Positions 35,096 through 47,559 of a stretch of DNA of 64,000 nucleotides are shown here, one piece after another. Each line of letters opens with the position of its first letter. The stretch's first letter is position 1. Source of the stretch: Coccinella septempunctata (taxonomy: Eukaryota > Arthropoda > Insecta > Coleoptera > Coccinellidae); contig NC_058197.1 of NCBI RefSeq assembly GCF_907165205.1, forward strand, positions 17,896,766 to 17,960,765, written 5' to 3'. A model generated the notes under the pieces. It ran no database searches. It saw only the letters and a program-made list of their open reading frames with translations, and was not told the origin of the DNA. Made by a program: the position numbers and the translations under genes.

Positions 35096-35835
35096 CCTTC
35101 ACGATCGGACAGTTATATCATTTTGCAGCTAGGCACAAGTTTAAGACTCGGTTATAAACGAAGTATCCCAAATATATTCAAACATCCATTACGAAACAAT
35201 CTCACCAAATTATATTTGAATAAAAACAATTATCTTTCGCTAACTAAACAAGGGTCCACTCGATGTTACCTAACCTTACCCGAAATTAAAACGAGTTGTT
35301 TAATTAATCCCCGGCTCATATTTATCCTCCCCCTCTTCCAAAAAAAATTTAATAACAAAACACTGCGCGAGTGAACGTGCCACCTACCGCCCCAGACAAT
35401 CGAATAAGGGGATCTCCGCTTTTTTCGGCGGAGTTAATTAAAAAGAGGTGAAAAAAGACGTTGTAGCGAGCTACCGATAAGTTGACGAACGAATTAGCTG
35501 AAACCTAGCCGGCATTGCCTCTCAGCGAAATGCTAATTTGAAAATTCGCTAAATTCGTTTCGAGTTCTTCGCGACTGGACTTAAGGTCCTCCCTTCCGGG
35601 AGAAGAGTTGGGAGAATTCGATTGGAGAAGTGGGAGTTCGATGTCCTCGCCTGGAAAACCGAGGATTTCTACCCCTTTCCATTGGGCTTAGAGCCTTGTT
35701 CGTTCGTTAGAAAGTTTGTTGTTTTATTGTATGTAAAACTCTTCTGAGTGTCCGTCTGTTTCGATGTTATGGCGGCAGAAGGGGTCAAGAACCCGGATCC
35801 ACATCCAGGATCGTCTTGTTGTGTATAGTATTAGA
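35096..35835. other. Spacer, CpG-bearing
   Basis: A 110-codon frame at 35042-35374 has no recognisable motif. 35380-35660 is moderately CpG-rich. Confidence 0.35.
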
Positions 35836-36230
35836 TATACAAGGTGTTTTCTAAGGTGGGGCTTTTTTGACACATGGTAGAAGTCACGAAAATAAGTAAT
35901 TTGGCCAAGAATTGTCTATGTAAAGATGGCTGAGCACCAACCCCTAGAATTTAGACGAAATTTCATTAAATTTCAACTAAGAACAAGGTTCAGTACTTCC
36001 GAGTCTATCTGATTAGTCATCACGAGATAAGTTTTTTGTTTTTCCATATTGCTTTGCCATAATTCAGATGAAAAAATGATCTTGGGTCGTTCTAGGATCT
36101 ATTTCAGTAATCATTTTTTCAACTTTGTCATTTTGAAAGTTCTGTGTAGGTGATTTTTGGAGATACGCTTCATTTTGACCAGTTCTACCTTCTGTTGAAA
36201 AAAAGCTCCACCTTTAAACACACCCTGTTA
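35836..36230. mobile_element. TATACAGGGTG family 1 TIR element, copy 2
   Basis: The left end is TATACAAGGTGTTTTCTAAG; the right end finishes CACACCCTGT. Subterminal blocks and the interior 'cttccgagtctatctgatta' are shared with 672-1145. There is no transposase frame. Confidence 0.65.
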
Positions 36231-37189
36231 CTCACTGACATAAGGAGTGTTACGAATAGGACAGGGGATATGTCTAATCGGTACTACACACTCCTGTCTG
36301 TGATCGGTGCTAACCTCACTTCTGTCAAACTGATGTTAACCTATATAGGTCATTTCGTATCAGTTGACTTTGACAGGACCCCTGTGGAGCACACAAACGC
36401 CTTTGCTATCCACCCTCTAGGACTCTAGGGAGGTTGAAGTTTTGTCAGTGGTGAATGGAGGAAACATAGAACTGTCATATGTAGTTCTGATGGCAACAGA
36501 TTACCTCATTATGTCTTGGTAGCTGATAAAACGAAAATTCAAGAGCATCACTCGAATACCAGCCTGTATATTTCCGCACTTCCATCCCCGAGCATTCATC
36601 CCAAAGTGAACTCTTCCTCGGTAAACAAAACCAGACGAAAAAATCTCATCTTTCATCGGGACATCCGATTCCCGGCCAGGATACAATTTTTTCTCTCCCG
36701 TCCTCCCAACGTTTTCGGTCGATTTACGGACTTCTCACTCATCGGGTCCGCGAAAAACCGCCATATCACCATCTCGCCACTCTGCATCTTAATCCTCCCT
36801 CGGGAGCCGTAAATAAAATTCCCGGACCAATTTCGCGATATCGTTTTGGTACACGGTCGCGAAACTACGGATAGCGGCGTTGTTCTGTGGAATTTCAGCC
36901 CAATTCCGAGGATGCGGCGTCTGAAATAGGAAACACGCGAGCCATAACCGTTATTTTCGAGGTGTAACAGTTATTTTTATGGATATGGACCTGGAGCGTT
37001 CGCCATATCGCCACACGACTGGGTGTTGTTGCTCAATTTTGCGATGCTGAATGCGAAAACCGACGAATTTTTATCGAATTGTTTGATATTTGAGAAAGAG
37101 GCACCTTCTTCGAAGATATTGGATCTGGGGCGTTTTTATTGTCCTTGAACAATGTTGGCAACAGTTTCCCCCGAAAGATTGATGAACTG
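36231..37189. other. Spacer, no gene recognised
   Basis: 36600-36900 is CpG-bearing unique DNA. Short frames lack recognisable motifs. Confidence 0.35.
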
Positions 37190-37860
37190 AGAGTCTTGTC
37201 AAAGAGATACTAGACTATCTTAACCGAAGACCTGATCCTCCATCGTTCTCTAGCTAGAAAAAGGGTTTTTGAGGCCTTTGACTCACTGAATTGCACCAGA
37301 AACCCTTCTGGACCCATTTATTCAGGAAATAAAGAGGTAAACACACCTGAAAAAAGAAAAGAACAAGAAGAGGTGCTAAAACTGATCCTTGTGGAAGACC
37401 GCCATTCAAAGTTTCGAAATTACTACTGTTATCAGCAGCAAAAACACGAAACCTTCTATCTGACAGCATGTTTTCTTGTAAGGGAACCATCATTCCACAC
37501 TTCAGATGAGTTTAAAGTATAAAATCAAACCATCCTTCCATACTGATGCAGATAAATCCACAAATGCAATCATCGGAACCTGCTTCAATGGAAGTGGTGA
37601 GACTCTGAACCTGACCACAACAATTTCAATTTATCCTGAGACCACAGGATCACCTGGTGACAAGGCCTGGCCATTGCTAGCCAAAGAGAAATACCCTTGT
37701 GGCAAGAAAACCTCTGATGGGGACATTCCACTGCGATGTAAGGTCTGTTGGAGTTGTTTCAATGGTGACTTTTGTGACATTTACTTGCCTGGAACAACTC
37801 ACCTTGTTGACCTGGCAGATGAGTCAAGAACTTGCCTGAAATAGACGATATTTGTCAGTA
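37190..37860 (-). mobile_element. Jockey-like reverse transcriptase pseudogene
   Basis: The minus strand carries AFVDLSASVWKDGLI, a degraded form of RT motif A (FLDLxxAYDTVWHxGL), at about 37530-37580. Then comes LSDRRFRVF and NGGLPQGSVLAPLL, the hallmark RT motif B of non-LTR elements, at about 37370-37420. Three frames are needed to connect them, and the YxDD box is not visible. The plus-strand 112-codon frame at 37506-37844 overlies this region and is an antisense shadow. Confidence 0.75.
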
Positions 37861-38809
37861 AAAACAACACTTTCCCAGAGACAACAAGCTTGACAACACG
37901 TGATAGTGATTATCTTCTTCCATTCTTTGATTTGCAGCGATACTCAACAGTTGCAATGGGCACATCCCAAATTTCCCATAGATAATGTATAAAACATCGA
38001 AACCACTCCAGTCTCCACTTTCCGCCCTATTAAAACCGGACCTTGTCGACATCTCGAGGGACATCTCGGAAAATTGCGCAAACAGCGTTTCCCCGACCCT
38101 CCCAACCAACCCCTACCTTGTTCTACAACCCCAAACTACTGTAAATTGACCGCAGTGCCACCCTTCGCCACTTACCTCTCATCAACGCCCGATTCATCAA
38201 TGTCCCCGCGTTGTTCTTTCCCGGACATGATGAATGGGCGTGCGGAAAATATATCACCTACGTCCCTTACTTCCTCCGCCTCGCCAGGAATCGGAATCGG
38301 GAAATCTTTGGAAATCGTTATTAAATTCGTCGGCGGGCAGATCGATGCCGGTGAAAAATCGCGAATTTATACCGGAATACGGGAAGTAGTTTTGAATTTC
38401 GAGAGGGTCGATGGACGTGATACGGTTCCTACATGGGGTGGGATTGATTTGGGGGACGCGAGGAACGCTATCCGGGTGTGAAAGTGAAATTTTGATGGAG
38501 GGTGTATCGGATTGTGTGTCAAAGGAGAAGCTGATGTACTGATGTATGGGGAACTCCTTGAATTTTTCATTTATTTGAAAGGATTCTTAGCTGTCTCATC
38601 CTTTTCATTTGGTATTTGCACCAAAAGTGCCCCATTAGCAATCCCACGATTGTCCACCAAGTAGCAGCTTGTTGGTCTTGGAAGGCCAACGCTAAAATTG
38701 CTCCTCCAGAGGGTGGTTGTCTTATTGTTCATCTTTCATTACTTGATAGCCTTGAAGTCTTCTTTTTTAAGCCCACAGAAGGGTTAGGGTTCAGGAGGTG
38801 TTGAACTCA
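37861..38809. other. Spacer with CpG-bearing patch
   Basis: 38010-38480 is GC-rich. The 135-codon plus frame at 38074-38481 has no recognisable domain and low-complexity Ser/Pro content. Confidence 0.35.
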
Positions 38810-39240
38810 ATGCTCTTTGGTATCAAGCAAATGTTTCAGGAGAAGAAAAAATCGAAAGAGAATTACTCTGGAAAGGATCTTCGGAAACTGGAACACTCTA
38901 AAGAGTTCCCTGGGAATTTTAACACTGCGAGATCTAAGAGGTGTCTGGATCTCAGGAAGGATATGTTCTAACTCCTACAAGATTCCTTACATGGTCTTCT
39001 CAGGAAGCGCCTGATGAGAATGGGTCTGAACAGACACTGAAGAGTGTAGATTCTGTGGGATGGAAGGTGAAATTCCAGGTGACAGAATGCATGGCCATTG
39101 CTAGTTAACGTTTAAAAAGCATCAGACGAGAAACTTGAAGGTGCGAGGAGGTAACATCCTTGAAGCCATCCCAGATATTGGAGATAAGACTTCTGAAGCT
39201 GTGGACGACATATTGACGAAAACAGCTTTTAAGGGACAAG
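38810..39240 (+). mobile_element. Family B LINE fragment
   Basis: Contains GILTLRDLRGVW (linker after RNase H) and a CRFCG motif, part of the terminal cysteine cluster. Downstream comes NILEAIPDIGD, similar to the 3' ends of other family B copies. The frame is broken several times, and the RNase H core is missing. Confidence 0.6.
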
Positions 39241-39619
39241 GTTTATCTTGAGAACGCACTTGAGATCGCAAATTCCTTCAAAATCAACAATCTGCAATGA
39301 TTCCTTGGTCATAATCCATGATCTTGATCCATGAATGAGGCTACGTTCGAAGCACTCTTGAGCACATATACACATATGACTTTAGCCTTGCGGTTTTCAC
39401 ACTCCTCTTCTGACGAAAATTCACTTATCCCAGATATCAAAAGGATTGAGCTCTGTTGGAGCCCTTTCCAGGTTTTCGGGCTCGTGGTAGTGGTCGGGTT
39501 CGGGTCGCTCCTAGGCTATTCGCTGACGTTTGGATTCTTGATCCACCAGCACTTCCTGTTGGAGCAGACTGTGTTCCTCTGCATTCCCCATGTACTTGCG
39601 TACAGTTCTCGTCTTTACC

Positions 39620-40345
39620 AGCAGTACTGCGGACTTGTAGATCTTTTGTTCCCTCTACCCTACTCAAACATAGGAACCCAAGAAGGTCAATGGTGTTGAT
39701 AAAACCCATAATATCCTTAGGGGCCTTGGCTTGGCGGTATCCAGGACCGGTTTCCCCATATGAATGGTTCTTTAGCCAGCCAGCAACCATGTGTTCAGAT
39801 CTTTCTGCTCCTGATCCACAGAGCCTACAAATCTCATCTGCTGACTCTCCCATACGGTAAAAATTATATTTGTACCGACAGTGCCCTGTCAGCAGTTCCA
39901 CCATCACCCGAAGCTCAGCTCGTGACAGCTTTAGCAGTTTCTGGTGTAGGTCGGTGAAATCATCAGGAACTTCTTTGACTGAGTTAGTCCAGGAGTGTTT
40001 CTCCAGAAGGTTATTCTATTGTTCAACTCCCATGCTTGGACTGCTGCCTTAAATTGGTCTTTTCGAAGCCTACAGAAAGGCTCAGTTCCAGCAGGTGTAA
40101 ACCTTGATGCTTCTTTTGCAAGTTCATCGGCTTTTTCATTTCCTTCAGTACCACAATGCCCTGGTACCCATAGTAGAGTCACTTTATTGCCTCTGGCCAG
40201 TTGCTTTATGGTATTACGGCACTCCCATCTCAGCAGATATACTTGGGACCTCAGCTCATATACAAATAGCTCAAGTTGCTGTCTGCAGAGCAAAGGGTCA
40301 TGTCTAACCTCTGTTAGGGCTAGCTCTAAGGGCAGTGGCTTGTTT
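39620..40345 (-). mobile_element. Family A LINE RNase H and terminal motif
   Basis: This is the best RNase H in the window. It reads VTLLWVPGHCGTEGNEKADE, then LAKEASRFTPAGTEPFCRLR, ELNNRITFWRNTPGLTQSKK and, after a frameshift near 39920, YRMGESADEICRLCGSGAE. The WVPGHxGxxGNExAD motif supplies catalytic His and Asp. The CCHC region is damaged because the usual EHMVC is followed by an unrelated stretch. The frame stays open leftward to 39437, but beyond about 39620 it no longer matches the other family A copies. 5'-truncated and inactive. Confidence 0.85.
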
Positions 40346-41973
40346 CTGAGGCTAGGTTTTTGTCATCCAAAAAAAGTTTAATTTTTTCATGCAAATGTTG
40401 ATTATTTAACACGAATCTCAAGTGATTTCACCAGGACATCGCAGAATCTGATGTTCGCATGATCCATTTTTATCGATTCACTTTTCGTTTTTTTTTGGGG
40501 TTCGCGTGCTGTCAGCAGGTCCCGAGAAAATTGAATCGTCATGCGATGTGAACTTCGAAGCTCTCTCCTAGTCCCTTCTCGATTATGTTCACAACGCGTA
40601 GGACCCCGTCTGTTTGTCCGATTTCAATATCGTCCAGATATCATGCAGCACGGATTACTCAGGACAAACAAGCCACGGAGAACGGTTGAAAATATGCGTC
40701 CTGCTGAATACCTGGATGAAGCAGGTATTTGCCGAAAGTGGGGCTGATGTTTACTGAGCTACGACGTTATTCATTTCGTTGAACAATAAAATCGTGTACA
40801 ACAATAGACAGATGTTACAATTGGGTAAGACCAATCTTCAAATCCTTGAACAATAAAAGGTAATTCAGGAAGAGGAAAAGGTTGTATATTTATGTTTACT
40901 CCGGACATTGGATAAGATCCATTGCATAGTTTCGATGGAAAGAAGAAAACTTCAGAAAGTACCCTACAAATTCAGATGATCCCAACCGTCATTCGGCCAC
41001 ATCCCACCCTTTGGCACCAAAAAAGAGAAAGCAAGTCTCTTTGCCGCACCCTGTATCATTCATGCTTCGATACAGAACTTAAACACTCATCCGAAAGGCA
41101 AAAAACAGGGTATTACCCGAATAAAGTCACGACAGAACAAGAATCGACAAGATCTTTTCATTTCAAGTCCTCGTGCATCTTTTCCGAGGAGATATACGGC
41201 AATATAAGGAGCTGAAATCGCAAATCCCACTTGTTCGGATACCCTCACAGGCTTGTGAGCTCCAGCCATAGTAATCAACAATTGTACAAGACGACATCTG
41301 ACTGGCTTTGACATGTGACGTATTAAAAGATTGAATTTTCCTCCCTGTTTTGTAGCGTCAGGAAAATTTCAGTCTTGAATGCGATAACGAATGGGTGAGA
41401 TTCGTGAGATATTAGCTCAAGACGTACTTGAGGTTCCTCTTCAGGAACGTTTCAAACGTTTTTGAACTGAGGTTTTCTGCATCAGTAGTTCTCTTATTTT
41501 CTGGGGAAAGAAGCTGAGCTTCTCCTGATTACTTCTTCCTCAATTTCCAATGCAATAAAGTTTAATTGTTCTTCTTCGAATGTATCCTCGAGAGTTTGGA
41601 ATGAGCATCGGTTAGTTGGAAGAAAATATCGATTTTTATGAGATTTCCACTCTCAAACCGACCCTATGTTCATTTATCCAGAAACGTTTAGAAGTTTGTC
41701 GGTTTTCTCGAAGTTTGATGGCTTTCGATAGTTATTAGATGGGATTGAAAAAGAATCATAGAGAAACAATAACGACAGAAACAGACTCCAATCCAATTTA
41801 CCGGTGAATCATCAAGGACATAAGAGTGATCCGATTAAATTGATGCGGAGCAGTATTATATTGGAAATGATGATCTCCGTTGTCTATCGTTCATCTTCTG
41901 ACACAAGATTTATCTCGCAGAATAGTTGGAGGAATTTTAAACTGGACACATGGAGCAGGAAAGGTTTTCTTTG
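40346..41973. other. Spacer, no gene recognised
   Basis: Nothing beyond short motif-free frames (40541-40747, 40922-41215). Confidence 0.4.
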
Positions 41974-41997
41974 CTAACCGAGGGCTTACACGCCATG
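41974..41997 (+). repeat. 'ccgagggcttaca' motif, plus-strand copy
   Basis: Reads TAACCGAGGGCTTACACG then CCATG, matching 17956-17980 on the other strand and, less closely, the three cores at 16171-16400. Confidence 0.5.
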
Positions 41998-42034
41998 TAA
42001 GACGAACGACACTATCAAGGATTTCACATGGAGA

Positions 42035-42480
42035 TCCATTCTGATAGTCGAGCTGCTATGAAGACACCTTTGTTATTGACTCAAAGCTGACATGGAAGTG
42101 CCGAAGGAAAATCAATGAAATAGGCAAGAACTACAAGGTCTCTTAGTCTGGGTTCCTGGTCACTCTGGAACCAAAAAACCAACACCATGGCCAGAAAGGC
42201 CAAGTGCCACTTACTGGCCCAGAGTCTTTCAGTGGTATAGGAGAATGCACCTATAAGAAAGAGTTATTGGAGAAGGAAGAAACCTAAAATGAAACAATGC
42301 CTTCGGGATTTTGAAACTGAATCCTGATCCAAGAAGTATTTGGATCTGAGCCTCCTCACTGGCTCAGGAAGAGGAGAAAACTCCTGTTGCCTACGCAAGG
42401 AATGTCTTGGATGGAAAATTATAGCTTCCTTGAAGCCCTCTCAGAGTTCATTGGAGCTCTGAAGCTGGAGGGTGAGCTGT
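42035..42480 (+). mobile_element. Family B LINE RNase H fragment
   Basis: IHSDSRAAMK matches the central SDS motif of RNase H, and VWVPGHSG matches the last one. Downstream, LLAQSLSVV and KSYWRRKK align with 62370-62900. LLTGSGRG corresponds to the LLTG segment preceding the terminal cysteine cluster. There are multiple stops and frameshifts. Confidence 0.65.
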
Positions 42481-43889
42481 AGAAGGCGCAGAATAGCTTT
42501 GATATTTGGCACAATAGTGGCCGTGGGTAGGTAGATGCAGAAGGGCTCTTTGTGTTCCTTAGGGTCTGTAGCTCTTAGATTTGAATCGAAATACATCGAG
42601 AATTCAACCAGTGTGAATGTCGAAAGCGGAAAAACCATTTTCCCGCTCCGATCGAGAACTGAAACCCAATCTTCGTCGCTTATCTTCCGCTCGGGGAAAA
42701 TTCAGATATCACCCCGAAGATAATTAACAATCTCGCAACCCCCACGCAGCAGGCTCTCCCCCCTTCGTCCTGTAGACCTCCGGGACACTTTCCGAAAATA
42801 ATTACCGAAATTGTTATTGTTTCGTCGCCACAACTAGAATCGCCAACGACCGACGGCCTCTCTTGAAAACAGTTGACGATCGATTCGAGCCCCCGCCGCC
42901 TCCCTAGTCCATCCCCGCCGCCGCCTGTGTCGCCCCCACCACCCGGCGGCTCGGTTTCATCTCACACGCCCGAGTCTTGTACGGAACACCGCGTGGGGCG
43001 CTTCGTACCGGAGGCTTTTATCGAGGTTTTCGCGTAGATTTCCCGACCGGGTTTCCCAGGACGTTTGGGGGATTTTTTTCTCAGGTAGATAGTGGGTTTG
43101 TGCAGTGATCCCTGTACTCTGCAACAGTTTGTGAAGATTTGGCGGTGAATAAGGAACAGAATTTACTTTGCAAAACATTTTCCTTTTGGATAAAGTTTTT
43201 CCAACGAATATAGGTGAGTTCCATGGAAAAATTAGGTAAAATACCATGAGGAGTACTTCTGGGACATCCCAGACGAAAGAGATAAGTCCAAACCCGATAA
43301 ACTCCAAGGAATCCCTGAAAAGATTGCAGAAATTGTCATCAAAAACTATTTAGGACTCTTCAGAAGAACCAGCTATGTTGAAGGCATTTCATTTCACCTA
43401 AACATAGCTATCTGTATTCTCCTTCGACCGCCTCTAGATTGAAAAACTAACTAAAAAACTGCTCTCTGAAAAAGCCATATTTGAGCAGTCGAAATTTGTA
43501 TAAGGTTTCTTTCCTCAGCTCTTGGGGATCATTCTTCAATCAGTTGATGACGATTTTGACTTGTAATCCTAGGCTCAACATGCAGAACAACTCTTAAAGT
43601 GGTGCAGGTCAAGACTGTAACATTGGAACATTGGTTAGGGAATATTCGTGAAGGAGGTATGAGGGTCAGAGAAAAACATTCGAAATAGCTAAATTGAAGC
43701 TCGTGAAGGATTTGGAGAAGGTAATGTCGATGATGTCAGTTCATGTTAGGGAAATAAGGAGGCGCAGGTTACACACTCCAAAGAAGCAGCAAACTCTACA
43801 GCCATGGAGGTTTTCCTGAGAAGACAATCTACTATAAGCTATATGATATATTAAGGAAGACCATTTGATCCAGTCCTTAGTGAAATCAG
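42481..43889. other. GC-rich patch and spacer
   Basis: 42720-43080 is the most C-rich stretch in the window (GCCGCCGCC-type runs). A 116-codon minus frame at 42957-43307 begins downstream of it and has no recognisable domain. The patch could be a promoter or enhancer, but no TATA box or exon was found. Confidence 0.35.
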
Positions 43890-44120
43890 AGAAAAATGCT
43901 GCCATCCAAGTTGGCATGAATCCATTCAAAAAACTTTTTTGCGACTTTTGACACTTCACGATCTGAAGAGTGTATGGTTGGTTCTTATGCTGCACCTCAC
44001 TGGGTTTCTTGAAGGGTACTGCTGTCCCAGGAATGACCCAATAAGAATAAGTCTGGCAGAAACTGTAGGAGGAAGAAACCTCAGATCACCTGGTCACAAA
44101 TTATCTCGCCTCTCCTGACA
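43890..44120 (+). mobile_element. Family B LINE fragment
   Basis: Reads LRLLTLHDLKSVWLVLM, then HLTGFLEGYCCPRNDPIRIS and LAET. This matches the linker and the LLTG...LRKHLMRMG...ET region of other copies, but the terminal cysteines are lost. Confidence 0.5.
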
Positions 44121-47100
44121 AGAGACCATTTCAATGGTTGAATGTTTTTTATCGTTTATCTGAGGTTCATGCATAATCAAAGGTACCTCTATTATGCGCT
44201 TGTCCAAATGTCCAATGAATTGAACTTATAATGGCGCAATAACCCATCCGATTTCAAATTTCATTTACTGCCATTATCCCATCGGAATTTAATGGCTCGT
44301 ACTCAAACGCTTATAGTCCAGGGTACTCAGGAATATAATATTGAATGCGTTGAGTGGAGCATTCATTAGAACTAGTGTATAAAATATTTTCCAATATTGA
44401 TGAAGCACTAATTGAAATAAAGCTTTTCCATGTTGTGTACAGCGCTGATATTTCAAAACGTTTTTAATTGAAAGGTCAACACTGGGTGCCAATGGATCAT
44501 CACCATGATATCCATAGAGTCTCACAATTCCAGAGCGTGATTTGAGGAGACTGGAAGAAGTAACGTAACACATCCATCGTATTCACAGACGAGCGTAAAT
44601 CTTACTTAGGGCAGAGGCTGTTCTCGGATTCTATCCGAAGAAAAAAGATTCTTATTCATGACGCTTTGGAACCCTCACATTGTCCTCCCTATGATTAAGT
44701 TGACAAGTCATGATTCACACAACAATGTCCCCGACGCTTGTAGAATAATATTAGACGATTTGGGGGGTGGATGTTGCTTGTTATTAAGGTGTAGCAGGAT
44801 GATTTTGAAAAGAGGTTTCGATAACTGAAGGAAGGTATTCTTCTGTTACAAGTTCAAATCATTGACATATCAGAATGAGGCCAAGGGATCAAAGAAGCAA
44901 TTGAAACAGTAACATGCATGAAGTGAACTTTCTTGCTAACCAACATAGATTCAAGTGACTCCACCGAGGTGTTTCTGGTTGTTCAAGAGATGGGCAGTAA
45001 ACTTGCCCTTCCACTGTGATTGGCATGGTTTATCGAAGCTCAACCTCAACCTTGAATCTCGTCATTTAGCATGGAAGAAGATACTGGAAGATGAATACTT
45101 CAAGCATAGTCTTCTGGAAGACCCATCAACCATTCGCACAACAGGGAGCATTGCTCTACCATGTTAAGGCAGCTATAGCAAGATGGATGGAATGGCCAAC
45201 AATAGACTTATGTAAGTGTCCAGGGAGTTTTAAGTTCTGACAACTGGACCAGACGTCTGATGATTGTCTAGATAACGATCATACAATTTCATTGAAACGG
45301 TTACACTCTGGATGAACGTTAATTGAATAACATTTCATCTCGAAGGCACAGTTTTGGAAAATTCACAACCTAGTGTGAAAGAATTTTTATATTCTTCTAC
45401 GTCTATACATACGGGAAAAGAACAGAGCTTAGGTGATGCGTGCGTCATGAATAAAAAAGGAGTTTCGAGATGGATTGTGTTAGCCATTCTGTGGCTGCTC
45501 TATATTCCGCACTGTCTTCCACGAAAATATACGCAGACCTATTTCTCATGGAGATTGAGATGGTGTGTCAACACATGACAGGATCTGGGACGTCACAGTG
45601 GACAGAATGGAATTGGAATGCAAAACTGCGTCGATTTTTGTTGTTGGAAGGGATGTTTTTAGGAAACTTATCAAGAATCGAAAGTTTACAAGGGTTGTTG
45701 ATCTGTAAACATGTGAGGTCGAGGTCATATCTTCATTTGGAGATGAAAATTGGAAAAACTGTGGCCATTATTAAAACTGGAGGGAAATACACATTCAGAG
45801 GTTCACGACTAATACTCATTTCTGCCTCGTGTCTCGATATTTCTACCATTTTCTGTCTGGGAACGTTTCTTTCATTCCAGATCGAACGCTGGTTTTCCCG
45901 AATCCCATCAAAGAAATCTTTTAAGGGTCTCCGGTAGGTTTATTTTAGGCAAATTGGTTTCATTCATCATTTTTCTGTTCCGTTATCTTCCGGGTAGTCG
46001 ATCGAGCAGCTCCTTTGAGCGGATGCTGCATTCACTTGGGAATCGAGACTTGGAGAAGCACCTACGCGAAGAATTTTCCTTTCGACATTTGAATCGACGA
46101 TCCCACTTAGTTTGAACTATTAATTGGGTCGTCTTGGCTTTTTTTGGGACTTTTACCAACCCTGCTTTGAGTTGTCTCCAGAGTTTGAACTGTATCGTCA
46201 AGAATCGAAGGACCAAATTGATTTTTATACACTCACTTGGTGGAAAATGAATCAGGAGCCTTCTGAAGTCGACGGACAAACGAAAATTTCCTCGCATTAA
46301 CCGAAAACTCCACGAGCAGTCTCTTCTCCGTCCTGCTTAAATGGATAGGCTTCGGAATATCAAAAGTTCCGACCAAACTTTATATTGTATCCGCAATCTA
46401 TTTTCACTTGAACGCTCTCGCAGCACTTTTTCATTCGGCACAGATACGATATTTTCCGACGGAACTTTTTGAATGGCTGGAAATTGAGGGGATTTTTCTT
46501 CCGACATTGTCGACTATTTCCGCCAACAGAAGTAAAAGTGACTTCTTGTTTCCCTTTGTTATAGTCTATGAAGATAGGGACAATGGAAGTGACCCTCTTA
46601 TAAGCTAGTCGTTGGTAGTGGTACGGATGGATTATGTTCTCTGGGGGATACTTTTTGGGGTGGTAAATAGGCAGTTCATACCTTCTGAAGATAATTTCTA
46701 TCTTATGCTTAATGGATTTTCAATTTGTCGAATTGATCAGGCCATTCGACGGACCAATATATGATCTATTGTGACACGATGCTGAGAGCTCTGTTTGAGC
46801 CCAGATTGGAGAGAAATTTAATCCACATTCTGAAACTTAGACTTCCCAGTTCGTAAGGCACTGCTATTTAAAGAGGGTTGCTGTTTGCTATGAATTGAAT
46901 AGCTATCTTTGAATATTATGAGAGTGTCTTCATCTTCCTCAACAAAAGGCTGTATACCTTTTGGTTGTCAAACAGTAAAGCCTTCTACGAAAAGAACCGG
47001 AGACTACAACGCAATCCCCAATTTTTTTTCGTGAATTCACTAATTTCTACCCGGTTATTTACGGCTAGATTTGAGAGGCTTGTCCAGCTGGCTCTTGACA

Positions 47101-47476
47101 AAAAAACTGGGAGGTATGGAATTACAGGAGCCATTTCGTTTGAACGATAGCGCTGTAAATTCCTCCGGTAAAAAAGGGAAGTAGGTATGTCCGAGTAGAG
47201 GGCATCAATTTGATTATACATCTGTCATTTCGGTCATTCGTTTGACGGTGAACGAGGTTGTTTATGTTTTTAGGAGGGTTATAGATGTCCGGAGTGCCCG
47301 CCTTCAAGTTTCTCCGATTTATGGGGTAGACGGGTATATTTCACGGATAGGGATTTGGACAGGCTTGGGATGAACAGATGTTGCAGCTTTGGAATTAGCG
47401 AGAATCATTATATTCTCGGATTTATTCGAAAGTTCGCCTGTTTTTCAGAATTTTAGTGTGGAGTAGCATAAACGGT
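44121..47476. other. Spacer, no gene supported
   Basis: A plus-strand IVFTDERKSYL near 44590 recalls the Tc1 transposase FTDES motif, but no other Tc1 landmark surrounds it. The longest frame (45470-45937, 155 codons) has no recognisable domain and no splice support. Confidence 0.35.
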
Positions 47477-47547
47477 AAAAACTGTCCATATCGCTTGCTA
47501 GCTTGCTAGCCGAGGCAAGCGATAAGGAGAGACAATGGACAGTTTTT
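47477..47547. repeat. 71-bp imperfect hairpin
   Basis: AAAAACTGTCCAT (47477-47489) pairs with ATGGACAGTTTTT (47535-47547). Inside it, TATCGCTTGC (47489-47498) pairs with GCAAGCGATA (47515-47524). The loop contains CTAGCTTGCTAG. The hairpin lies 30 bp left of the first unit of the 494-bp array. Confidence 0.65.
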
Positions 47548-47559
47548 TGCAGAGGTGCA

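Noticed and set aside
37506..37844. 112-codon plus-strand frame with several cysteines
   Set aside because: The opposite strand carries reverse transcriptase motifs over the same stretch, so this is antisense to a pseudogene.
39437..39619. Open minus-strand extension after the family A LINE tail
   Set aside because: It does not match other family A copies and has no recognisable motif. Probably read-through into flanking DNA.
44560..44640. Tc1-like FTDER string
   Set aside because: A single short motif without the rest of a DDE domain. Too weak to call an element.
45470..45937. 155-codon plus-strand frame
   Set aside because: No recognisable motif, ordinary composition, and no splice or promoter signals.
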